A stretch of 64,000 nucleotides of DNA, from contig CALIML010000001.1 of the NCBI GenBank assembly GCA_938045475.1, positions 87,662 through 151,661 of the forward strand, in the 5' to 3' direction. Below the pieces are notes generated by a model, which was not told where the DNA came from, searched no databases, and worked only from the letters and a program-made list of their open reading frames with translations. Source of the stretch: an uncultured Sulfolobales archaeon. Lineage in GTDB: Archaea > Thermoproteota > Thermoprotei_A > Sulfolobales > Desulfurococcaceae. Below, in pieces: positions 25,476 to 34,420 of the stretch (positions are counted from its first letter, which is position 1; each line of letters opens with the position of its first letter). Made by a program: the position numbers and the translations under genes.

Positions 25476-27089
25476 TTGAAAAACAAGGTGCTGGTAGCAG
25501 TGTCTTTGCTGATAATTCTAGCTGTAGCACTCATTCTCATATCGATACACAGGCCTACTCCTAGCGTTAAGAGAGTAGTTGCTTATGCCTATAGGGATGC
25601 CATTACAGGCATAGATCCGGGAGTAGAATTCGACACTGGAGTAGTCGTCTTAAACTTAATTTATGAACAGCTGTTAATATACGATCCTTTGAGAGACGAA
25701 TTCACGCCTCTATTAGCAGTAAGTTGGGAAAAAATAAATGATACTGCATGGCTCTTTGTGTTAAGAGATGGAGTGAAGTTTCAAGACGGTACCCCCCTCG
25801 ATGCTGAAGCAGTCAAATTCAGTATTGAAAGGACGAGGGATACATATGGTGAGACTGGGAGAGGGCCTGGATACATATGGAGCTGTATTGAAGAAGTTAT
25901 TGTAGTAAATAAGACTGCAGTACTCTTTAAACTCAGTTATCCAGCTAGAATAGACTTAATAGCTTCTGGAGCCTATGGAGCATTCATATATAGTCCAAAG
26001 GTCGTTGAATACAGCGGTGCAAAAAGCTCCACGGACCCCAGGCTAGAGGAGTGGTTTAATGAAGGAAACGCTGTTGGAACAGGGCCCTATAAGCTGGCTT
26101 CATATAGGCCTGAGTCGGAAGTAAGGTTAGTTAAAAACAATGAGTGGTGGGGCTGGAGGGAGACAGATAACCCAAGCCCTCCTGATGAAGTTATAGTTAA
26201 AATAATTGAAACACCTGAAGCGCAGGAGAGCGGGCTGAGAGCCAAGAGCATAGACATAGCTATAAACATACCTAGAGCAAGCATTCCAGGGCTAGAGTCC
26301 CAAGGGTATGGTAAGTTAACTATGCCTTCATACCACAACTTCATATTAGTATTTAATACACGAAGGCATCCTACAAATATGGCTGAAGTGAGGAAAGCAA
26401 TAGCTCACGCCATACCGTACGATGAATTGATTAGTACTGTTCTTAGAGGCTATGGTAGAATTGGAAGCGGCCTCGTCCCATATGGTTTTCCAGGCTACGT
26501 AGAGAACCTCACGTATAAACATGACCTTAGTTTAGCTCAAAAACTCCTTGAAGAAGCAGGCTTAGCTGGAAGAATAAGCTTAGAGATAGTGATTACAGCA
26601 GGTTATGAAGAGGAGGAGAAGTTCGCAAGCTTACTTAAGGATTCGCTGGCCAAGCTAGGCATAGAGCTCACAATAATCTCCCTTCCCTGGGAGTTTGTAA
26701 AGGAGAGAGGCTCTAGTGTCTGGGTTAACCCTAATGAAGCTCCGCACTTAATAATTAACGATTGGTGGCCTACATACCTCTCACCCTATGAATACTACTA
26801 CATATTCCACAAGGACGACAAGGAATGGAATTGGGCTGGCTATGAAGACGATGAGTACTCTCAAATAATAGATGAAGCCTTCGTACTAGAGGGAGTGGAT
26901 TGGGCTAAATCCATGGAGCTCTACACAAAGGCTGCGCAAATGATATTCAGCAATGCCATAGCGATTAATCTATGGGATATGGCGCACGTATACGTATATG
27001 ATGGAGGTAAATTAGTGCTTAGGGAGGAAGCCTTTAACCCGCTTTTCTCCTACGTGATCTTCTTCCAGTACGTTGAGGTGAAGACTTAA
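25476..27089 (+). CDS. Oligopeptide-type ABC transporter, solute-binding protein
   Basis: A 537-residue extracellular binding protein of the SBP_bac_5 family (DppA/OppA group). An N-terminal membrane anchor or signal (VLVAVSLLIILAVALILISI, residues 5-24) is followed by the domain with LIYEQLLIYDP, FVLRDGVKFQDGTPLDAEAV (about 92-111) and VGTGPYKLASY. No lipobox cysteine is present, so it is probably held by an uncleaved anchor or released. TTG 25476 has a strong purine-rich ribosome site. It heads a five-gene importer operon. Family ligands include peptides and, in thermophilic archaea, oligosaccharides. Confidence 0.9.
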   Translation: MKNKVLVAVSLLIILAVALILISIHRPTPSVKRVVAYAYRDAITGIDPGVEFDTGVVVLNLIYEQLLIYDPLRDEFTPLLAVSWEKINDTAWLFVLRDGVKFQDGTPLDAEAVKFSIERTRDTYGETGRGPGYIWSCIEEVIVVNKTAVLFKLSYPARIDLIASGAYGAFIYSPKVVEYSGAKSSTDPRLEEWFNEGNAVGTGPYKLASYRPESEVRLVKNNEWWGWRETDNPSPPDEVIVKIIETPEAQESGLRAKSIDIAINIPRASIPGLESQGYGKLTMPSYHNFILVFNTRRHPTNMAEVRKAIAHAIPYDELISTVLRGYGRIGSGLVPYGFPGYVENLTYKHDLSLAQKLLEEAGLAGRISLEIVITAGYEEEEKFASLLKDSLAKLGIELTIISLPWEFVKERGSSVWVNPNEAPHLIINDWWPTYLSPYEYYYIFHKDDKEWNWAGYEDDEYSQIIDEAFVLEGVDWAKSMELYTKAAQMIFSNAIAINLWDMAHVYVYDGGKLVLREEAFNPLFSYVIFFQYVEVKT

Positions 27090-27092
27090 GGA

Positions 27093-28115
27093 ATGGGTGT
27101 AACGCTTAGCTACGTGGTTAAGAGGATTATCTTCTCAATAGCCATAGTCCTCGGCATCTCAATAATAACCTATGTATTCATATATTTAGCCCCCGGGGAT
27201 CCAGCCTATGTATGGGCCGGCAGGCCTAGGGGTCCTCTAGCTAGTGAAGCTATAGCTAAGGCTAGAGTTGAACTAGGCCTAGATCAACCTATTTACGTGC
27301 AATTCCTCCTACATGTGTTGAGATTCTTCAGCGGCAACTGGGGTTTATCAATTCGATTTAAGCAAAGCGTTTTTTCATTAGTTATGAGGAATTTCGCTAG
27401 TACGCTAGAGCTACTGTTAGTTAGCTTCATTACATCGATACCCGTTGGGCTGTTCCTCGGGATATATTCATCCCTTTACAGAGGGAGTAGAGTTGATGCA
27501 GCCATAAATTCCCTATCTATAGTTCTTTCAAATACTCCTCGGTTTTGGATAGGCTTAGCCATGCTCCTGGCATTTACTTCGCTTAACGTTCCAACATATG
27601 GCAGGATATCCGATAGCTTTAGGGGAGAGCTTGTGGAGCGCGTTGGACTATACTTAGTTGATAGCCTGCTTCAAGGTAGGTTGGACATATTCTTAGATGT
27701 CTTCACAAGAATTATTCCTCCAGCACTAGCGCTATCTCTCTACCCCATTGGGGCAATAGCTAGAGTAACTAGAATAAGTCTATCTGAAGCTCTTCAAGAG
27801 GAGTTTGTTAGAGAAGCTGTATCTCTCGGATTGCCTAGAAAAACCGTAGTCTATGGATATGCGTTGAGGGGGCTTATACCTAGCTTAGTGCAAGCAACTG
27901 GGCTGTTCTTCTCATACAGCCTCATAGACGCTATGGCTGTTGAATACGTCTTTGGGAGAGAGGGCTTAGGCAGCTTGCTGGTGAAAGCTATTCCAGCAAA
28001 CGACTTTCCATTAATTACAGCGGCCCTCGTAATAGTCACATTAGTGTACGTAGTCACTAACACTGCAGCTGACATAGTGCAAGCCCTAGTAAATCCCAGG
28101 GTGACTATGCAGTGA
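27093..28115 (+). CDS. Oligopeptide-type ABC transporter permease (DppB-like)
   Basis: A 340-residue membrane protein with about six spans and the DppB/OppB pattern: N-terminal YVVKRIIFSIAIVLGISIIT, the conserved YLAPGDPAYVWAGRP motif (about 30-44), and the EAA loop EALQEEFVREAVSLGLPRK with the coupling helix near 240. It binds the DppC-like partner to form the channel. The start at 27093 lies three bases after the previous stop, and its end overlaps the next gene by four bases. Confidence 0.9.
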   Translation: MGVTLSYVVKRIIFSIAIVLGISIITYVFIYLAPGDPAYVWAGRPRGPLASEAIAKARVELGLDQPIYVQFLLHVLRFFSGNWGLSIRFKQSVFSLVMRNFASTLELLLVSFITSIPVGLFLGIYSSLYRGSRVDAAINSLSIVLSNTPRFWIGLAMLLAFTSLNVPTYGRISDSFRGELVERVGLYLVDSLLQGRLDIFLDVFTRIIPPALALSLYPIGAIARVTRISLSEALQEEFVREAVSLGLPRKTVVYGYALRGLIPSLVQATGLFFSYSLIDAMAVEYVFGREGLGSLLVKAIPANDFPLITAALVIVTLVYVVTNTAADIVQALVNPRVTMQ

Positions 28116-29008
28116 TCAAGGGAGCACTTAAATCTATGAGCATACAGGCGTTTCTAATCACTGTGTGGAGGAAGAGATCTGCATTCAGGGCGGGTTTGAT
28201 AATAACTGCCGCTATTTTACTAGCGGGAATTGCTGGAAGCCTACTACCATTAATATATGGCTGGGACATAGGTTTTAGAGTTGTTGGCGAAAGCTTCCAG
28301 AGTCCTTCATTGAGACATGTGTTTGGAACAGACGATCTTGGGAGGGACATGTTTACAAGAGTACTCATGGGAGCCTCTAGGGCTTTAGTTCAAACAACTA
28401 TAGTGATAATTTTAAGTCTCTCAATAGGCCTATTTCTTGGAGCAGTAGCAGCGTACTACAGGGGGTTTGTTGAAAGAGCTTTATCGTACGTTACTGAGCT
28501 CTTCTTAGCTATACCAAGCATTCTACTAGCATTGGTTTTCATCATATTGTTCGGGCGCGGTGCCTTAACTGTCTCCCTAGCCCTCGTCGTAAGCTGGTGG
28601 TCCTGGTATGGTAGATTCGCATATTTACAGGCTAGGGCGATAAGGGACTTAGACTTCATAGTTTTAGCTAAGCACTATGGACTGCCGGGCACATACATTA
28701 TTCTTAGACACGTATTGCCAAATATAATGAGCCCTGTATTCATTCAAGCACTTACAGACGCTGGCTCTGTAGTAATAGAGCTGGCAACAATAAATTTCCT
28801 CGTGGGAGTGGGCACGACATCTATAGAGGAGCCTGATTGGGGGCTCATGCTGGGTTATGGAGTTCGATACATGTTCAACTACTGGTGGATCCCGTTCTTA
28901 CCTGGACTATTCATAGTACTCATGGCCTTGGGCTTCGCCTTAATTGGAGACTCCATCTATGAGGAGATGCATCCCCAGTTGAAGAGGAGGTGGAAGCTGT
29001 GGTTTTAG
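28112..29008 (+). CDS. Oligopeptide-type ABC transporter permease (DppC-like)
   Basis: A 298-residue permease with the DppC signature: short cytoplasmic start, first span, then HVFGTDDLGRDMFTRVLMGA (about 69-88), and an EAA-type loop RAIRDLDFIVLAKHYGLPGT near 173. GTG 28112 overlaps the stop of the preceding gene as GTGA, which couples translation. It forms a heterodimeric channel with the previous gene product. Confidence 0.9.
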   Translation: MIKGALKSMSIQAFLITVWRKRSAFRAGLIITAAILLAGIAGSLLPLIYGWDIGFRVVGESFQSPSLRHVFGTDDLGRDMFTRVLMGASRALVQTTIVIILSLSIGLFLGAVAAYYRGFVERALSYVTELFLAIPSILLALVFIILFGRGALTVSLALVVSWWSWYGRFAYLQARAIRDLDFIVLAKHYGLPGTYIILRHVLPNIMSPVFIQALTDAGSVVIELATINFLVGVGTTSIEEPDWGLMLGYGVRYMFNYWWIPFLPGLFIVLMALGFALIGDSIYEEMHPQLKRRWKLWF

Positions 29009-29952
29009 AAGCATCAATAAAGTCCATTGATTTAAGCATAGGCTACGAGTATGACTATGAAGTACTATGGGTTGTGAATTCAATAAATATCTTCGTCTGG
29101 AGGAACACTACCTACTGTATTATAGGTGAAAGCGGGTGCGGGAAGAGCACTTTAGGTAATGCCATTGCAGGTCTTCTGCCCACATATGCTTACACTAATG
29201 GATACCTAGAAGTTGAGGAACGCGTTGTAGTTAGAGGAGATGAAACTAACTACAACGGCGTTCGAGGAAGGATAGTGACAAGGATACCTCAAGATCCTTC
29301 CAGCGCCCTAAACCCTTACGTAACTATAGGTGAGCAGTTAGTTAAAGTGATTAAGCATCACTACGGAGCGGGGGGGAATCCGTTGGGGAAAGCTAGAGAG
29401 CTGTTGAAACTAGTTAAATTACCGCTGGAAGTTATTGATTACTACCCCCATGAATTAAGCGGCGGGATGAAGCAGAGGGCTGCTATAGCATTAGCTCTAG
29501 CCCCAACTCCTAAAGTCATTGTAGCTGATGAACCCACGAGCAGTCTTGACGCGTACTTAAGGGGGGTTGTAGCCGGCTTATTGAAGAGAGTTCAGAGAGA
29601 GCTTAACTTAACGTTAGTATTCATAACTCACGACATTGCGTTAGCAAGCACCATATGCGACTACATAGCTGTAATGTACGCTGGCACAATAGTTGAAGAA
29701 GGCGCTGCCTGCAAAGTGCTTCGCAACCCTCTGCATCCATATACTCAACTGCTTCTCAAAGCTATACCTAAGCTCGGCTCCCGAGAGATCTTGAGTACAA
29801 TTCCAGGATCCCCCCCATCACCTACATCATATCCAGAGGGCTGCAGATTCAGACCTAGGTGTCCAGTGGGATTTAATGAATGCTATAAAGCGCCTAAGCT
29901 CATTGAATTTGAGCCCCAGCACAAGGTATCTTGTTGGAGGTATGCTCAGTGA
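28999..29952 (+). CDS. Oligopeptide-type ABC transporter ATPase (DppD-like)
   Basis: A nucleotide-binding subunit of about 317 residues. Walker A is GESGCGKST, the signature LSGGMKQRAAIALALAP, and Walker B VIVADEPTSSLD. The C-terminal oligopeptide-transporter domain carries the four-cysteine-type motif GCRFRPRCPVGFNEC, which in Opp/Dpp ATPases binds an Fe-S cluster. GTG 28999 is preferred over GTG 28990 because GAGGAGGTGG lies about six bases before it. It pairs with the next gene. Confidence 0.9.
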   Translation: MVLEASIKSIDLSIGYEYDYEVLWVVNSINIFVWRNTTYCIIGESGCGKSTLGNAIAGLLPTYAYTNGYLEVEERVVVRGDETNYNGVRGRIVTRIPQDPSSALNPYVTIGEQLVKVIKHHYGAGGNPLGKARELLKLVKLPLEVIDYYPHELSGGMKQRAAIALALAPTPKVIVADEPTSSLDAYLRGVVAGLLKRVQRELNLTLVFITHDIALASTICDYIAVMYAGTIVEEGAACKVLRNPLHPYTQLLLKAIPKLGSREILSTIPGSPPSPTSYPEGCRFRPRCPVGFNECYKAPKLIEFEPQHKVSCWRYAQ

Positions 29953-30887
29953 GCGACAGCGCGTTGCTTCAAGTAATAGATCTGTATGTAAGCTATAGAA
30001 TTGTAAGAAAGTTCACTGATATAATGTCAAGAGTTAGAAGCGCTGTCGCTGACGTAAGCTTTACGCTAAGTGAAGGGGAAACACTTGGAATAGTCGGCGG
30101 CAGCGGCAGTGGGAAAACTACATTGCTTAAAACCATAGTGGGCGTCCTCAAGCCCTCTAAGGGTGGAGTGATATATAGAGGGGTGAATGTACATGGCGCA
30201 AAAGGCGAGTTGAAAAAGAGAATTATGGCTGAAATAGGCTACGTACCTCAAGAGCCCAGCCAATCACTTAACCCTCGAATGAAGATCTCTAGTAGTGTGA
30301 CGGAGCCTTTAAGAGCCCTAGAGGTAGGTAAGAGCGATAGATATGAGAGGGCTAGACATATTTTAAAGGTTGTTGGGCTCCCTGAGGAGGTTCTAGAGCT
30401 ATATCCAAGGGATTTAAGCATAGGCATGCTTCAGAGAGTGGCTATAGCTAGAGCGCTTGTAACTAAGCCTAAGCTAATACTGCTTGATGAGCCTACATCA
30501 TCCCTAGATATATCGACTCAAGCCCAAATACTGAACTTCCTAAATGAGATGAGGGAGGTATTCAACTTATCCTACATAATAGTCACTCACGACATAAATG
30601 TTGCAAGTTACTTGAGTGAAAGACTTGCAGTAATGTCTCATGGAACTATAGTAGAGGAAGGACCTGTGCACGAAGTACTGGAGGAACCACTTCATCCATA
30701 CACTAAAGTACTCATTGAAGCATCTAAGCTTAGGGAAATTGAGGAATCCCTTGAAGAAGCGTCGACAGGCTGTCCATTCATTAACTTATGCAATTTCAGG
30801 ACCGATAAATGCTTTGAAAAACTTCCTCCACAAATAGTCATTGGTTCAAGGAGGGTGAAGTGCTGGAGGTATAGCGATAAGTTATGA
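29949..30887 (+). CDS. Oligopeptide-type ABC transporter ATPase (DppF-like)
   Basis: The second nucleotide-binding subunit, about 312 residues. Walker A is GGSGSGKTT, the Q-loop is YVPQEPSQSLNPR, the signature LSIGMLQRVAIARALV, and Walker B LILLDEPTSSLD. The C-terminus again shows a CPFINLCNFRTDKC cluster-type motif. GTG 29949 overlaps the previous stop as GTGA and sits behind TTGGAGGT; the longer frame from TTG 29931 ignores this. The signature LSIGM replaces the usual LSGGM, a mild change that may make the two ATP sites unequal. Confidence 0.9.
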   Translation: MSDSALLQVIDLYVSYRIVRKFTDIMSRVRSAVADVSFTLSEGETLGIVGGSGSGKTTLLKTIVGVLKPSKGGVIYRGVNVHGAKGELKKRIMAEIGYVPQEPSQSLNPRMKISSSVTEPLRALEVGKSDRYERARHILKVVGLPEEVLELYPRDLSIGMLQRVAIARALVTKPKLILLDEPTSSLDISTQAQILNFLNEMREVFNLSYIIVTHDINVASYLSERLAVMSHGTIVEEGPVHEVLEEPLHPYTKVLIEASKLREIEESLEEASTGCPFINLCNFRTDKCFEKLPPQIVIGSRRVKCWRYSDKL

Positions 30888-30989
30888 CCTCTGCACTGAT
30901 AGTCCTTGAAGTAATGGCGGGGGACTAGCGTTACTTCATAGAAAAGCTGCTTAACACCGCTCTGACCTAGCGTTAACTTTCTTTGCGCC

Positions 30990-31065
30990 AGACCTTCCCC
31001 CCTCATTTCATGGGGGGTCTTCGAGGTGGGCGGTTGAAGACTCTAAATCTACTTCTTTAACCCAC
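30990..31065. ncRNA. Two adjacent strong hairpins in the 30.9-31.3 kb gap
   Basis: Hairpin 1 has CCCCCC at 30997-31002 and GGGGGG at 31012-31017, extended by AGA/TCT or alternatively AGACC/GGTCT (30990-30994 and 31016-31020). Hairpin 2 has GGTTGAAGA at 31032-31040 and TCTTTAACC at 31054-31062, with one G-U pair, and can extend through GTGGG/CCCAC. They may end the transporter transcript, form an RNA, or be remains of a mobile element. The strand is not decided. Confidence 0.4.
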
Positions 31066-31085
31066 GCTCATTCGGGCTAGCTTAA

Positions 31086-31277
31086 TCCGCATGGGGCATA
31101 GGCTTAAAGCTTCTTCAGCTTACTGAAGTTGCGGAAACTTATGAACTTAATGGCTGGATAGAAGAAGTTTCAAAGCTCTTAGCTAGATCTAAGGGTATAC
31201 CTGCTACTTTTATGCACTCAACTGATTTAACTACGTATGCGAAGGCTTTTATTTATCGAGTATCGACATACTATTAA
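31086..31277 (+). pseudogene. Open frame without start codon, possible decayed gene end
   Basis: A 63-codon frame between in-frame stops reads like real protein (LLQLTEVAETYELNGWIEEV, then KLLARSKGIPATFMHSTDLT) and ends TYY, but has no ATG, GTG or TTG in its first half and no ribosome site. It fits the 3' end of a gene whose 5' part is lost. I do not recognise the family. It ends 18 bases before the next gene's start. Confidence 0.3.
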
Positions 31278-31295
31278 GTGCGTTGAAGGGGGAGT

Positions 31296-32195
31296 TTGAT
31301 TACGCCAAATGCAGGAATATCTGTATGGTATGGAACTGTTAAGGGAGCTGTTGGCAGTGAGCAAAGGATCCCGGACTTTACAAGGATCCTTATTGAACAA
31401 GGCTACAACTTGTATGAAGTAAGCATTGACTACCCATGGCCTTTTAGCGAACGGGAATCATTTGAAGTACTTCTCAACACACTCGTGGAAAACGGTGGCT
31501 TAATAGCTCTCCACGCTCCATGGAGGGATCTAGCGCTAGCCTCCCCAATAGAAGACGTTAGAAGGACTTCGATAGATGTAGTGATTAAGAACCTAGATCT
31601 AGTGGTAGGTAAATATGACGTTAAGTACGTAGTCGCGCACTTGCATAGCCAGACTTCGATGGGTAGAGTATTAATTAAAGCAAATTGGGATAAAGTAATT
31701 GAGTCAGCTGTAAAATCACTATATGAGCTCAGTGAGTGGAGTAAAAGAAGCGGAGTCCCTATTTGCGTAGAGAACATGCCTAGAGGAGCTTCATCACACT
31801 TAGAGTTCTTATCTCAACTCTCTAACTCCATGGAGTGCCTTGCACTAGACGTAGGTCATTTCTATACGTCCTACATAGATCTATATGAGGAGCGCTATAG
31901 CGACTACTACAATGCTCTTACACACGCCTTAAGCACCTTCAATGAGAAAACCAAGGTAGTGCACTTACACGACGTCATAGTTGTTGACTCAAAGCCTTTT
32001 AAAGACGTTGTAGACCACGTGGTTCCAGGACAAGGAGTTTTAGACTATAGGAGAGTGCTCAAGATTCTTTCAGGGTTTAAAGTAGAGCACGTAATTGTTG
32101 AAGCATTTATCGCCAGTGATGGGAGGCACGTTAAATTAAGCGATCTACCTAGTTATCTGAGGGAATACACCACTTGGGTGAAGGTATATCTATAA
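31296..32195 (+). CDS. Xylose isomerase-like TIM barrel protein
   Basis: A 299-residue protein of the AP endonuclease 2/xylose isomerase-like superfamily. Features are GISVWYGTVKGAVGSEQ at the N-terminus, ALHAPWRDLALAS (metal-site His), YVVAHLHSQTS (about 109-119), CVENMPRG (about 155-162; metal-site Glu), LALDVGHF and KVVHLHDV (metal ligands), and VIVEAFI at the end. The full set of ligands suggests an active sugar isomerase/epimerase or an endonuclease IV-like enzyme. TTG 31296 is directly preceded by GGGGGAG. The next gene overlaps its end by 22 bases. Confidence 0.8.
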   Translation: MITPNAGISVWYGTVKGAVGSEQRIPDFTRILIEQGYNLYEVSIDYPWPFSERESFEVLLNTLVENGGLIALHAPWRDLALASPIEDVRRTSIDVVIKNLDLVVGKYDVKYVVAHLHSQTSMGRVLIKANWDKVIESAVKSLYELSEWSKRSGVPICVENMPRGASSHLEFLSQLSNSMECLALDVGHFYTSYIDLYEERYSDYYNALTHALSTFNEKTKVVHLHDVIVVDSKPFKDVVDHVVPGQGVLDYRRVLKILSGFKVEHVIVEAFIASDGRHVKLSDLPSYLREYTTWVKVYL

Positions 32196-32878
32196 CAATA
32201 GGAGTTGATGAAGCTGGAAGAGGCCCGGTAATAGGGGATATGTTTATAGCTCTAGTGGCTATTCCTCTCGGCAATCTAAAGTATTTAAAGGATCTTGGAG
32301 TAGTGGACAGCAAGCTCCTAACCCCCCAAATGCGTTCACAGCTAGTTCCAAGTATAGTGAAGCAATCCCTCGCTACGTTAATCATCACTGCTTCCCCCAT
32401 CGAAATAGATCTTTGGAACTTGAACGTATTGGAGTGGAAGAAGATCTTGGCAGGCGTCACTGCATTAGCTACTGCTATCGACGCTAACTCCGTTAAAAGA
32501 GTCGTCATAGACATGGTTAGGGGCTTTAGAGAAAGCGTCGGGTACATAAAGAAGGCCTATCCATGTGCTGAAGTAATAGTTGAGGAAAGAGCTGACTACA
32601 AGTACGTTGAAGTCTCTGCAGCAAGCATTATAGCGAAACACTATAGGGATCTAGCTATATCTGGGCTAAAGGAGGCATACGGCGACATAGGCAGCGGCTA
32701 CTCCAGAGATCCAAAGACTGTTGAATGGTTAAGGAAAGCGTATGAAACCTACGAAAACCCTCCTCAAATCATTAGGAGGAGCTGGAGTTCTATAAAGGAT
32801 ATAGCTCCAAAGTGGTATTTAGCTAAGAAAGCCGGGGCCCGCGGCAGGCAGAGAAGCTTACTGGAATTCACGCGTTAA
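32174..32878 (+). CDS. rnhB: Ribonuclease HII
   Basis: A 234-residue RNase HII that cuts RNA in RNA-DNA hybrids and removes misincorporated ribonucleotides. The catalytic signature GVDEAGRGPVIG is at residues 10-21, followed by VVDSKLLTP and VVIDMVRGF with a further acidic ligand. YVEVSAASIIAKHYRDLAI carries the last part of the active site, and GSGYSRDPKTVEWL is the typical C-terminal element. TTG 32174 makes it overlap the preceding TIM-barrel gene. Length is usual for archaeal type 2 enzymes. Confidence 0.92.
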   Translation: MGEGISITIGVDEAGRGPVIGDMFIALVAIPLGNLKYLKDLGVVDSKLLTPQMRSQLVPSIVKQSLATLIITASPIEIDLWNLNVLEWKKILAGVTALATAIDANSVKRVVIDMVRGFRESVGYIKKAYPCAEVIVEERADYKYVEVSAASIIAKHYRDLAISGLKEAYGDIGSGYSRDPKTVEWLRKAYETYENPPQIIRRSWSSIKDIAPKWYLAKKAGARGRQRSLLEFTR

Positions 32879-32891
32879 TGGCGCTCGGGCC

Positions 32892-33258
32892 TCATAGCTG
32901 TTGATGCCTAATGGTATCAATCGCTAGACCCTTGGGGTTCATCAGGCTTCTCCCCCTCTTGGACTCATCGCCCTCCCCTCCTTTCGCAGCAACCCTTCCC
33001 AGAAGCCTCATCCGCTCCTCCCACAGAGGGATCATCTTCTTTACTATCGCTCTGCAGAAGGGGCTCGGCCCCTGGAAAGCCACGCATCTTGAGGTACAAG
33101 TTTATGGCACCGCACAGTTGTTTGTTTAGGGTTAAGCCACACCTAGAGCATTTCACTACTTGCCCTTTTCGGAGCTTCACTACATGACCTCCACACATGG
33201 GGCAAGTAGACGAGGTGCCCCTGGGATCTACGAGCCTCACCTTAGGTTTATAGCTCAT
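32892..33258 (-). pseudogene. Inactive TnpB (IS605 OrfB) C-terminal fragment
   Basis: Only the end of a TnpB-type protein remains. The zinc ribbon is clear: CPMCG and CSRCG flanking KLRKGQVV, followed by NKQLCGAINLYLKMRG. In intact TnpB this last region carries the third RuvC Asp (typically DRDxNAAxNI). Here the Asp is gone, so it is dead even apart from the missing N-terminus. Reading continues in a second frame to about 32892, so a frameshift is likely near 33000. No TnpA gene and no upstream TnpB domains are present. It marks a past IS605-type insertion after rnhB. Confidence 0.8.
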
Positions 33259-33332
33259 ATACTGATTATTTGAGCCTAGTTTTGCTTAGAATCTACTATG
33301 CCTTTTAGACTCACTATACATTCCGTGCTTTC

Positions 33333-34331
33333 TCAAGTCCTCAAACCCATGTAGGGCTTGGGGGAATTCATTACTAGGCATTTAATGGGGTCTGTTGAGT
33401 CCACGCACTCACTATATAGATTCATTGAAGCCTTCTTCCCCTCAAGAACTTTATTAGCTATGGATGTTTTAAGAGCCATTAGTGCTTTAAACCTATCATC
33501 CTGGTATAAGTAATTTGTTAATAGGAGGAGCTCTCTAACTTCGCTCAACATATTCTTAGTTAAACCACTTGAAGAAAGCCTAACCCTTACTCCATGTATT
33601 GCAGCTAGCTCGTATACTGGGGCAAAGCCCCCTGCTCCAGACACCATGGTCTTCGATGGAGACACCAGTACTTCAATATTACTTGAGTGCCTTGAGATTA
33701 TCTCTATCTCTCTGGAAGTTATGTAATTTGCGTAGACCAACTTGAAAGGCCTTCCACTAAGTAAGCCCTTATTGTTTAAGAACTCAAGAGGCCACTGCCC
33801 AGTCTTTTTCCTGAAGAGTATTGGAGTGCTCTTAGTCAGCGATAGCTTTAAATATACTTCTCCCGCACTACTTATTAGTTCAATTAACTCACCCGGCTCT
33901 GCGAAATCTAAGTCAATTGCTCTAGCTGCCGCTGATTCGCTTGAAACGAGCTTTACGCGGATGTGCCTACACTCCTTAGGCAAATCGATTGAGCTTCGAT
34001 CAGTTGCTCGCTCCAGCTCAACAGTAGCCTCAGTTACTCCATGCGTGAATCCTTCAAGGCACACCGTCTTAAGGAGCTTTATGTAATCACTGTTGGATAG
34101 GTTGTCTGCAGTTAAGCCAAGCCTGCTAGCTACATCGATTAAGGATATGTAGCCATCAGCTAAGGACGGAGTTGCCACGAGCTTTTTATCGATGGCTCTG
34201 CCCTTGCTAATGCAGTGTGATCCAATGCACTCAACTACTCCGCCACTTACTACTATCCTTACTCCTCTAACAACGCTTTCTCCATCAAAAAGCGTAGCTA
34301 CGTTAGTTAAAGCAACTGTAGTTGGCTTCAA
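33333..34331 (-). CDS. Amidohydrolase-like protein lacking metal ligands
   Basis: A 332-residue protein whose N-terminus follows the amidohydrolase/deaminase pattern (NVATLFDGESVVRGVRIVV, then GGVVECIG, then KKLVATPSLADGYIS). At that point a functional enzyme has the metal motif H-x-H (PGLVDxHxH); here it is DGYIS with no His. No other His/Asp metal set is obvious, although the barrel-like pattern continues. It is therefore probably a non-catalytic member, or one with changed chemistry. TTG 34331 is the start. It is divergent from uridine phosphorylase, 89 bases away, so a nucleoside-linked role is possible but speculative. Confidence 0.6.
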   Translation of the reverse strand: MKPTTVALTNVATLFDGESVVRGVRIVVSGGVVECIGSHCISKGRAIDKKLVATPSLADGYISLIDVASRLGLTADNLSNSDYIKLLKTVCLEGFTHGVTEATVELERATDRSSIDLPKECRHIRVKLVSSESAAARAIDLDFAEPGELIELISSAGEVYLKLSLTKSTPILFRKKTGQWPLEFLNNKGLLSGRPFKLVYANYITSREIEIISRHSSNIEVLVSPSKTMVSGAGGFAPVYELAAIHGVRVRLSSSGLTKNMLSEVRELLLLTNYLYQDDRFKALMALKTSIANKVLEGKKASMNLYSECVDSTDPIKCLVMNSPKPYMGLRT

Positions 34332-34420
34332 GCCGCTCTACCACTCTAATACTTTGCTGCAGAGTGCTTTGGAGATAACTTTTTACTACTTTTAAACTAG
34401 TTAGCTCTAGGTGGACTTAA

